A stretch of 6,896 nt of DNA from Lachnoclostridium sp. UBA7482 (GTDB lineage: Bacteria > Bacillota > Clostridia > Lachnospirales > Lachnospiraceae): the NCBI GenBank assembly GCA_002479645.1, contig DLOO01000034.1:9885-16780 (forward strand), given 5' to 3'. Position 1 is the stretch's first letter; the number at the start of each line of letters is the position of its first letter. This document shows, piece by piece, positions 1-4,734 of the stretch. Below the pieces are notes generated by a model, which had not been told where the DNA came from, searched no databases, and saw nothing but the letters and a program-made list of their open reading frames with translations. The position numbers and the translations under genes are program-made.

Positions 1-740
1 TAGCCGTACTACTGCTGGGACTCATTGTTCCGGCGATTGTTAAGGTGTGGAAAGACATGCGCTCCGGGAAGCATGGCTGCGGCGGGAACTGCGCGGTATG
101 CATAACGGGATGCTGTGAGAAGGGGACGACCGTTAACCGAGAGGCAGAGGCTGCGCCTACGGCAGGTGGAAATGCCGGAGGGAAATCAAAAAAGAGCGAG
201 GCGGGGTCTCTTTTCACAACATTTCTCAAAATCGGAACCTTCACTTTTGGCGGTGGTTATGCAATGATTCCGCTTATCCAGAAGGAGGTAACGACAAAGC
301 ATAAGTGGATTTCCGACGAGGAGCTTCTGGATATTATTGCGATTGCAGAGAGCACTCCGGGGCCGATTGCCATCAATTCCGCAACCTTTATCGGGTACCG
401 GACAGCCGGATTTTTCGGTGCATTCTGTGCAACCGCCGGTGTGGTTCTTCCGTCCTTCTTTATTATAATCGGAGTATCGCTGGTGCTTCAACGGTTCCGC
501 GAATTCCAACCGGTGCAATATGCATTTGACGGAATCCGTGCCGGAGTTCTGGCGTTGATTGTAAAGGCGCTAATCAATATGTACAGGAAATGCCCCAAAA
601 CGTGGCTTGCTTACGGAATTGCGGCATTTGCCTTTGCAGCGGTAGCAGTATTGCATGCAAAGGTGTTGCCTGTCCTGATTGTATGCGGCGTGTTGGGATA
701 TCTGGGAACGCTCCTGATGTCGAAAGGAGGCAGTCGGTGA
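1..740 (+). CDS. CHR-family (chromate-type) transporter, N-terminal half-protein, fused to a FeoB-associated Cys-rich segment (5' end beyond window)
   Basis: The reading frame is open from the left edge (first full codon at 3) to TGA at 738-740, giving 245 visible residues. Residues 1-16 are a hydrophobic helix (LLLGLIVPAIV). A basic stretch (KDMRSGKHG) and a Cys cluster C26-x3-C30-x2-C33-x3-C37-C38 follow, the layout of small FeoB-associated Cys-rich membrane proteins. A hydrophilic Gly/Ala/Lys/Glu linker (about 39-68) leads into a CHR domain (PF02417 type) with FTFGGGYAM (about 81-89), AESTPGPIAIN (about 115-125) and several later membrane segments. Such half-size CHR proteins work in pairs as oxyanion (chromate/sulfate-like) transporters in the cytoplasmic membrane; the partner follows directly. 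No in-frame ATG, GTG or TTG lies between the Cys cluster and the first CHR motif, so the CHR part has no start of its own. A GTG at 45 and an ATG at 57 exist, but both would cut the first helix and neither has a convincing ribosome site. The CHR call is firm; the fusion is read directly but needs confirmation. Confidence 0.88.
   Translation, partial: AVLLLGLIVPAIVKVWKDMRSGKHGCGGNCAVCITGCCEKGTTVNREAEAAPTAGGNAGGKSKKSEAGSLFTTFLKIGTFTFGGGYAMIPLIQKEVTTKHKWISDEELLDIIAIAESTPGPIAINSATFIGYRTAGFFGAFCATAGVVLPSFFIIIGVSLVLQRFREFQPVQYAFDGIRAGVLALIVKALINMYRKCPKTWLAYGIAAFAFAAVAVLHAKVLPVLIVCGVLGYLGTLLMSKGGSR
723..730 (+). promoter_or_regulatory. Ribosome binding site fixing the GTG start of the second CHR gene
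   Basis: AAAGGAGG lies 6 nt before GTG at 737, inside the last codons of the upstream gene. It decides the start of the second CHR protein: the frame is open back to an ATG at 590, but that would add a 49-residue non-family extension translated from the coding region of the first gene. Confidence 0.85.
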
Positions 741-1297
741 TTTATCTGCTTCTTTTTTGGACATTTTTCAAAATCGGTGCGTTTACCTTCGGCGGCGGTT
801 ACGCGATGCTTCCCCTCATTCAGGCGGAGGTACTGCAAAAGGGCTGGCTCTCAAACCGGGAGCTGGTGGATTTTATTGCCGTGAGCGAAAGTACACCCGG
901 GCCGTTTGCCATCAATATGTCCACCTATGTCGGAATGGAAACGGCGGGATTGTTCGGAGCGCTGTGTGCGACGCTGGGTGTGGTGCTGCCGTCCTTTCTG
1001 ATTATTCTTCTGGTTGCCCGGATTTTCGACCGGTTTTGTGAGAGTAAGACCGTTAAGGGCGTGATGAACGGTCTTCGACCGGCGGTTATCGGACTGATCG
1101 GCGCGGCGGTTATCTCGACCGGACAAACCGTGTTTTTCCCGGAGGGCTTCGGGGCGGAGGTTTTGCGTTCAGTGGCATTTTTGAGTTCGGCGGCAATTTT
1201 TGGAGTGATGTTTTTTCTGGCGATGAAAAAGAAAAGCCCGATTCTGATTATCGTTCTATCCGCTGCAGCAGGAATCGGAGTCGGATATTTGACATGA
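737..1297 (+). CDS. CHR-family (chromate-type) transporter, second half-protein
   Basis: A 186-residue membrane protein of the short-chain chromate ion transporter family, about the expected 180-200 residues for a one-domain member. It shows FTFGGGYAM at 16-24, SESTPGPFAIN at 50-60, the LP(S/T)F-type helix at 84-88, and hydrophobic segments to the C-terminus. It is clearly paralogous to the CHR domain of the preceding gene. The start is GTG at 737, overlapping the upstream TGA by 4 bases (GTGA), which indicates translational coupling and equimolar production. In Bacillus subtilis a comparable tandem pair (YwrB/YwrA) is known to act together with opposite membrane topology; by analogy these two likely form one transporter. 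The real substrate cannot be read from sequence: chromate, sulfate-like or other oxyanions are possible. No clear intrinsic terminator follows. Confidence 0.93.
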   Translation: MIYLLLFWTFFKIGAFTFGGGYAMLPLIQAEVLQKGWLSNRELVDFIAVSESTPGPFAINMSTYVGMETAGLFGALCATLGVVLPSFLIILLVARIFDRFCESKTVKGVMNGLRPAVIGLIGAAVISTGQTVFFPEGFGAEVLRSVAFLSSAAIFGVMFFLAMKKKSPILIIVLSAAAGIGVGYLT

Positions 1298-1314
1298 TTT
1301 TTGAAATATCAAAA

Positions 1315-1334
1315 GGGCAGATTATAATTCTCCC
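1315..1334 (+). other. Short hairpin after the CHR pair, without a T-run
   Basis: GGG-(C bulge)-AGA, loop TTATAAT, TCT-CCC forms a six-pair stem 18 bases after the stop of the second CHR gene. What follows (ATGTGAGAAAATG) has no T-tract, so this is not a convincing intrinsic terminator. It may stabilise the 3' end of the CHR transcript or be incidental. Confidence 0.25.
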
Positions 1335-1407
1335 ATGTGAGAAAATGCGCCGAGATTTGCGAATGGCAGCGAAAAATGCCTTATTTTATGCGGGCTGCAA
1401 CTGCTGG

Positions 1408-1436
1408 TTGACAAATTTCCAAGGCAGCTTTATGGT
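1408..1436 (+). promoter_or_regulatory. SigA-type promoter of the XRE-Nudix-CorA operon
   Basis: A perfect -35 TTGACA (1408-1413), a 17-bp spacer and a -10 TATGGT (1431-1436, 4/6 match). Transcription would begin near 1443 and leave a leader of about 70 bases before the ATG at 1514. The CTGCAACT direct repeats sit immediately before the -35 and across the expected start site, which would suit an operator. Confidence 0.6.
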
Positions 1437-1513
1437 CTGCAACTAAGGAAAATGCTATTCTCCGGCTAACAAAGGGCAGAAGGAATGTCCAAATAAAAAG
1501 GAGGTATCCGAAT

Positions 1514-2488
1514 ATGTTAGCGGATAAGATTTTAGAATTAAGAAAACAAAATGGTTGGTCGCAGGAAGAGCTTGCGGAGAAAGTCAATGTATCCAGACAG
1601 TCGATTTCCAAGTGGGAGGGAGCACAGTCTATTCCCGACGTTGATAAGCTGATGGCGCTTTCCGAAATCTTCGGTGTGAGTGTTGATTACTTATTAAAGG
1701 ACACGGCGGCGAATCGTTTGCCGACAGAGGTTTACCGGGAACCGGACGATTGCCGAACCGTGACAATGGAGCAGGCAAATGATTATATTACCAAGTCGAA
1801 AAAGAACGGTCTGTTAACCGCCGTCGGCGTAATGATGTGCATTCTTTCTCCTGCACTTTTGATTTTCCTTGCAGGCTTGAGTGATGAAGGGATGTTGTCG
1901 GAAAAACTTGCCGTGGGAGTCGGTCTTGGCACGCTGTTTGTCCTGATTGCGGCTGCGGTATGCATTTTCATTTACTCCGAAAGTCTGCTCGGTGATTATG
2001 AGTTTTTGAAAGAGGATGTTTTCCGTTTGAATTACGGAGCGGAAAGTCTTGCAGAGAATACCATTCGTAAAGGCCGCGGAAGCAATACCCTGGCGACGGC
2101 AATCGGTGTGCTGCTGTGTATTATCTGCCCGCTTCCGTTAATTATTACCGGAGTGGCAGATGCACCCGGTTACATTGTAGTATCGATGGTTTCTGTTCTT
2201 CTTATCATAGTTTCGATTGCCGTATTTTTGTTTATTGTGTTTTCTGCGGAGAAGACAGCGTGCGAAGTGCTCTTACAGAGAGGTGAATTTGCCGTGGAAG
2301 AGAAGAAAATTTCTGCCAAAATAGAGATAGTTGCCGGAATTTACTGGTCTTTGGCGACCGTGATATACCTTGCGTGGTCATTTAGTACCAACGACTGGGG
2401 GCAAACATGGATTATATGGCCGATTGCCGGAGTGTTCTACGCAGTAGTCGCAGGTGTTGCAAGGTTGGTTTTGAAAGAAAAACAATAG
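1514..2488 (+). CDS. XRE-family HTH regulator with C-terminal six-helix membrane domain
   Basis: A 324-residue protein. Residues 5-60 are a Cro/C1-type helix-turn-helix (LRKQNGWSQEELAEKV, then recognition helix around SRQSISKWE at 27-35 and the closing FGVSVDYLL). An acidic linker (62-92) leads to about six membrane helices: roughly 99-121, 132-154, 192-213, 219-243, 272-291 and 298-320. The DNA-binding domain would be held at the inner face of the membrane. Helices 1-2 and 3-4 look like a duplicated unit (TAVGVMMCILSP versus TAIGVLLCIICP). The start at 1514 is set by AAAGGAGG at 1497-1504 with a 9-nt spacer. It heads a tight operon with the Nudix gene 8 nt downstream. HTH proteins of this shape are common in Clostridia; the signal sensed is unknown, and autoregulation of the promoter at 1408-1436 is an inference. 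The HTH is certain, the function of the membrane part is not. Confidence 0.9.
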   Translation: MLADKILELRKQNGWSQEELAEKVNVSRQSISKWEGAQSIPDVDKLMALSEIFGVSVDYLLKDTAANRLPTEVYREPDDCRTVTMEQANDYITKSKKNGLLTAVGVMMCILSPALLIFLAGLSDEGMLSEKLAVGVGLGTLFVLIAAAVCIFIYSESLLGDYEFLKEDVFRLNYGAESLAENTIRKGRGSNTLATAIGVLLCIICPLPLIITGVADAPGYIVVSMVSVLLIIVSIAVFLFIVFSAEKTACEVLLQRGEFAVEEKKISAKIEIVAGIYWSLATVIYLAWSFSTNDWGQTWIIWPIAGVFYAVVAGVARLVLKEKQ

Positions 2489-2491
2489 GGG
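2487..2491 (+). promoter_or_regulatory. Ribosome binding site overlapping the XRE stop, deciding the Nudix start
   Basis: AGGGG overlaps the TAG stop of the XRE gene (2486-2488) and lies 5 nt before ATG 2497. This favours 2497 as the Nudix start over an in-frame ATG at 2407, which lies inside the XRE coding region and would add 30 non-family residues. Confidence 0.6.
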
Positions 2492-2496
2492 ATAGG

Positions 2497-3033
2497 ATGA
2501 GATTACTTTACGAGTTTGATTACAAAGATTATCGAATGGATGGAACGATTGGCAGAAGACCTTCCGTGAGGGCAGTCATCGTAAATGGGGATAAAATCGC
2601 GATGGTTTACAGCGAAAAGCACGATTATTATACATTTCCGGGCGGCGGTATCGACGAAGGGGAGAGCCATACAGACGCGCTCATTCGAGAGGTCAGAGAA
2701 GAACTCGGACTGGAAGTGATACCCGAAACAATAAAGGAATACGGGCTTGTCCTAAGAAAAGAAAAAGGATTTTTTGAAGACTTGTTTATCCAGGAAAACT
2801 TTTTTTATCTGTGCAAGGCAGGGGAGACCGTCGTGCCTCAGAAGCTGGAGGATTACGAGCAAGAGGAGGAGTTTACGCTTCGATGGGTAAGCTCCGGCGA
2901 GGCCATCGAAACCAACAGATATCACGAGCACGGTACGATTTCCAATAAGATTTACGCACAGCGGATGGTGGAGCGGGAATCTCAGATTATTGAAAAACTA
3001 ATAGAAGAGGGCTGCGTAGCAGATGCGCCATAG
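2497..3033 (+). CDS. Nudix hydrolase
   Basis: A 178-residue soluble protein with a complete Nudix box, GX5EX7REUXEEXGU, at residues 50-72 (G50, E56, R64-E65-V66, E68-E69, G71-L72). The preceding strand TFPGGG and the opening RAVIVNGDKIAMVYS are also typical. Members of this family hydrolyse nucleoside diphosphates linked to another group, using Mg2+ or Mn2+ held by the Nudix-box glutamates. Which substrate this one cleaves (oxidised nucleotide, dinucleotide, nucleotide sugar or other) cannot be told. The C-terminal third (from about residue 120) is Glu-rich and helical and may add specificity. The gene begins 8 nt after the XRE stop, so it is almost certainly on the same mRNA. A metal-dependent enzyme between a regulator and a CorA channel may be coincidental. 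Confidence 0.92.
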   Translation: MRLLYEFDYKDYRMDGTIGRRPSVRAVIVNGDKIAMVYSEKHDYYTFPGGGIDEGESHTDALIREVREELGLEVIPETIKEYGLVLRKEKGFFEDLFIQENFFYLCKAGETVVPQKLEDYEQEEEFTLRWVSSGEAIETNRYHEHGTISNKIYAQRMVERESQIIEKLIEEGCVADAP

Positions 3034-3094
3034 ACGCGGGATGAACCAATTCGGTTTTACCGTTGTGTGCGTTAAATCAAGGCTTAGCGGATGG

Positions 3095-3100
3095 AAAGGA
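3095..3100 (+). promoter_or_regulatory. Ribosome binding site fixing the CorA start
   Basis: AAAGGA, 9 nt before ATG 3110, has the same spacing as the XRE gene's site. The frame is open back to an ATG at 3023 inside the Nudix gene, but the extra 29 residues do not resemble CorA N-termini and have no ribosome site of their own. Confidence 0.75.
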
Positions 3101-3109
3101 TACTCGAAT

Positions 3110-4024
3110 ATGTATTACTTAATCAAAGAGACGTTGACCGAAGCGAAACTGGCAGAGTGCCTGAAGGATGCCGCTCCTTATGCGGCGGTGCTGACCACGG
3201 AAAAGTGGAATGAGGAAAGAGACTGCTTTACGATGGGAATCGATATGGAGGTACTTCCTGAAATCGACACGACGAAGGCGGAGGTTAATTATGATTCTCT
3301 GACCGGCAGTTTTTCGATTCCGGACCGTAAGGATATCTGCGGCAAACGGAAGGAATTTGCCTTTGCACTGGATGAGAAGGGCGTCGTATTTATTGATGAC
3401 AGCGGATATGTCGAAGAGCTGATGAAACAGCTTGCTGCCTCGAAGAAGTGGCGTTTTCCGAGTCTTGAACGTCTGTTGTATGATTTCATTGAATTGATTA
3501 TTTCCGACGATTTGAGAATGCTTGAGAATTACGAATCTCGGCTGGAAGGAATCGAAGACGAGATTCTGCACGATAATACGGAGGACATAATCGAGCTGAT
3601 GAATGATATCCGTGGGGAACTTCTCGAGCTACGGACGCACTACGAGCAGTTCATTGACCTTGGGCAGGAACTTGAAGAGAATGAAAATAACTTCTTTGCC
3701 GGAGAGAATCTGCGCTATTTTCGTCTGATTACAAGTCGGTTGGAGCGTTACCGTGACCAGGTGTTGGCGTTGCGCGAATACAGTATGCAGATTCGTGACC
3801 TTTACCAGTCGCAGGTTGATGTGAAGCAGAATAAGATAATGACGGTTCTGACAGTGATTACGACCATTTTCTTTCCGCTTTCGATTATTACCGGGTGGTA
3901 CGGCATGAATTTTGTATATATGCCGGAGCTGGCGCAGAAGAGTGCCTACCCGATTCTGGGTGGTATCTGTCTCCTGATTATTCTCATTGAGTTGATTATC
4001 TTCAAAAAGAAGAAGTGGATGTGA
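3110..4024 (+). CDS. corA: CorA-family divalent cation (Mg2+) channel
   Basis: A 304-residue protein, within the usual CorA range. Residues 1-125 form the N-terminal cytoplasmic alpha/beta part. A long acidic, helical region (about 115-240) matches the stalk helices of the CorA funnel. Two membrane helices close the protein (about 243-262 and 280-298), with the signature YGMN at 264-267 at the end of the first. The loop after it keeps the MPEL sequence (271-274), and the C-terminus is strongly basic (KKKKW), as in CorA proteins. CorA pentamers carry Mg2+ (also Co2+ or Ni2+) into the cytoplasm and are gated by Mg2+ bound to the funnel. The gene follows the Nudix gene after 76 nt with no clear promoter between them, so it is probably co-transcribed. 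No M-box-like leader is visible. Distant relatives (ZntB-type) are possible, but GMN plus MPEL favours a Mg2+ channel. Confidence 0.93.
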   Translation: MYYLIKETLTEAKLAECLKDAAPYAAVLTTEKWNEERDCFTMGIDMEVLPEIDTTKAEVNYDSLTGSFSIPDRKDICGKRKEFAFALDEKGVVFIDDSGYVEELMKQLAASKKWRFPSLERLLYDFIELIISDDLRMLENYESRLEGIEDEILHDNTEDIIELMNDIRGELLELRTHYEQFIDLGQELEENENNFFAGENLRYFRLITSRLERYRDQVLALREYSMQIRDLYQSQVDVKQNKIMTVLTVITTIFFPLSIITGWYGMNFVYMPELAQKSAYPILGGICLLIILIELIIFKKKKWM

Positions 4025-4041
4025 TATTATCCGACCGAAGG

Positions 4042-4053
4042 CGGAACGTTCCG
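4042..4053. repeat. Perfect 12-bp palindrome CGGAACGTTCCG
   Basis: A self-complementary 12-mer with no spacer, 17 bases after the corA stop and about 40 bases before the predicted -35 of the next gene. It cannot form a good RNA hairpin because it has no loop, so a dimeric DNA-binding protein is the more likely reader. It lacks the 4-bp gap of the Gram-positive LexA box (GAAC-N4-GTTC). Function unknown. Confidence 0.4.
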
Positions 4054-4070
4054 AGCTCTATGATAATTGT

Positions 4071-4140
4071 GGAAAAACCGAGCATTTTTTTGTAGACAAC
4101 AAAGCGAAAGAATGGTATATATTATTTAGATGGTTTTTCC
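4071..4140. repeat. 9-bp inverted repeat flanking the promoter of the DUF4870-like gene
   Basis: GGAAAAACC (4071-4079) and its exact reverse complement GGTTTTTCC (4132-4140) lie on either side of the predicted -35/-10 pair, the second just after the expected start site. The 52-bp gap makes a simple hairpin unlikely. A pair of operator sites that could be bridged by a repressor is one reading; chance in an AT-rich region is the other. Confidence 0.35.
4093..4121 (+). promoter_or_regulatory. Promoter of the DUF4870-like membrane protein gene
   Basis: A -35 TAGACA (4093-4098, 5/6), a 17-bp spacer and a -10 region TATATA (4116-4121) preceded by TGG, an extended -10 element. TATATT at 4118-4123 is an alternative -10. 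Transcription would begin about 85 bases before the ATG at 4216. Confidence 0.55.
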
Positions 4141-4215
4141 CGGGGGAGAGCAACCGGAAAGACGAAAAAAACAATCAAAAGAAACGTTACGGTTTCGGAA
4201 AGAAGGAGAGTTATC

Positions 4216-4614
4216 ATGGCAGACATGAATGATTTGAACAACAAGTTCAACGAGCTTAACAACACAAAGGATATTACCGAGCAGATGGATTCGGCAGATA
4301 TCGAACAGAACAAGATTATGGGCGTTCTTGCTTACCTGTCCTGGTTGGTACTTGTTCCGATTTTTGCAGCAAAGGATTCTAAGTTTGCACGTTTCCATGC
4401 AAATCAGGGTCTTGTTCTTGCAATCGTTGAAATTATTTGCGGTATTGCACTCGGTATTCTTGTAATCATTCCGGTTATCGGTTTGATTTTCGCAATTATT
4501 GGTGGTTTGTTTGAGCTTGTTTGTTTGGGATTTACCATTCTCGGTATCGTCAATGCAGTAAACGGAAAAGCAAAAGAACTTCCGATTATCGGTTCTATCA
4601 AGATTCTGAAATAA
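4216..4614 (+). CDS. Small DUF4870-like membrane protein
   Basis: A 132-residue protein. Residues 1-32 are hydrophilic (Asn/Asp-rich, MADMNDLNNKFNEL). Three membrane segments follow, roughly 34-52, 64-90 and 91-113, with the family-like landmarks GVLAYLSWLVLVPIF, KFARFHANQGLVLA (about 56-69) and a C-terminal GIVNAVNGKAKELPIIG. The His-Ala-Asn-Gln-Gly loop after helix 1 is typical of DUF4870/Tic20-like small proteins. No enzymatic function is established for the family, so none is given. The ribosome site AAGGAG (4203-4208) is 7 nt before the ATG. Codons are noticeably more biased than in neighbours: 8 of 11 Gly codons are GGT, and CTT, GTT and GCA dominate, which suggests high expression. It is a stand-alone unit with its own promoter and a strong terminator. 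Confidence 0.82.
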   Translation: MADMNDLNNKFNELNNTKDITEQMDSADIEQNKIMGVLAYLSWLVLVPIFAAKDSKFARFHANQGLVLAIVEIICGIALGILVIIPVIGLIFAIIGGLFELVCLGFTILGIVNAVNGKAKELPIIGSIKILK

Positions 4615-4622
4615 GAAAAAGC

Positions 4623-4663
4623 AATCCCCGGAGTCGCTTCATTTGGCTTCCGGGGATTTTTTT
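4623..4663 (+). terminator. Rho-independent terminator of the DUF4870-like gene
   Basis: A perfect 10-bp stem, AATCCCCGGA (4623-4632) with TCCGGGGATT (4649-4658), a 16-base loop and a run of seven T (4657-4663). It begins 8 bases after the TAA stop and cleanly separates this gene from the oxidoreductase gene. Confidence 0.93.
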
Positions 4664-4692
4664 CTGAAAATTCCCTAAATTAGCGCTATATT
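4664..4692 (+). promoter_or_regulatory. Possible promoter of the flavin oxidoreductase gene
   Basis: A -35 CTGAAA (4664-4669, 4/6), a 17-bp spacer and a -10 TATATT (4687-4692, 5/6), directly after the terminator T-run. TACAAT at 4693-4698 is a rival -10 but has a poorer -35. Because the gene sits between a strong terminator and a convergent gene, it needs a promoter in this interval. Confidence 0.4.
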
Positions 4693-4721
4693 TACAATAT
4701 ATAGATGGAAAGTGAACCTTT

Positions 4722-4730
4722 GGAGGAGGA
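4722..4730 (+). promoter_or_regulatory. Ribosome binding site supporting the GTG start of the flavin oxidoreductase
   Basis: GGAGGAGGA ends 4 nt before GTG 4735 (5 nt from its AGGAGG core). The first residues after this start are the typical opening strand of a flavodoxin fold (KTVLICGQNHKGST), and no in-frame upstream ATG competes. Confidence 0.8.
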
Positions 4731-4734
4731 ATAA

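Larger units (their letters stand above)
1312..1480 (+). repeat. Nested short direct repeats in the control region before the XRE gene
   Basis: Four short words each occur twice, in the same orientation but in mirror order. AAAGGGCAGA is at 1312-1321 and 1471-1480; ATTCTCC at 1327-1333 and 1457-1463; GAAAATGC at 1341-1348 and 1448-1455; CTGCAACT at 1395-1402 and 1437-1444. The innermost pair is 42 bp apart and brackets the predicted promoter, with the second copy just after the -10. They could be operator half-sites for the downstream DNA-binding protein. The 7- and 8-base matches alone could be chance; the 10-base match is less likely to be. Confidence 0.35.

Noticed and set aside
172..220. 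An out-of-frame ATG at 172-174 preceded by AGGTGG, as a possible separate start for the first CHR protein
   Set aside because: Translation from it leaves the CHR frame (it is +1 shifted) and runs into non-family sequence. It would work only if bases were missing downstream, which the sequence as given does not show. It is kept as a reason to check the reads.
590..736. N-terminal extension of the second CHR gene back to ATG 590
   Set aside because: It lies within the first CHR gene, has no family similarity, and a much better ribosome site sits directly before GTG 737.
1381..1611. A minus-strand open frame crossing the control region and the start of the XRE gene
   Set aside because: It overlaps the HTH coding sequence and the promoter, shows no ribosome site and has low-quality composition.
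3034..3109. A Mg2+ riboswitch (M-box) or separate promoter before corA
   Set aside because: The gap is only 76 bases, far too short for an M-box, and shows no convincing -35/-10 pair; co-transcription with the Nudix gene is simpler.
3119..3571. A 150-codon minus-strand open frame opposite corA
   Set aside because: It is entirely antisense to a clearly identified CorA, with no ribosome site and no recognisable domain; it is a shadow of the real gene.
4055..4091. A possible corA terminator: GCTC/GAGC (4055-4058 with 4080-4083) before seven T (4085-4091)
   Set aside because: The stem is only four base pairs with a 21-base loop, too weak to call. The T-run may belong to the upstream AT-rich promoter region instead.
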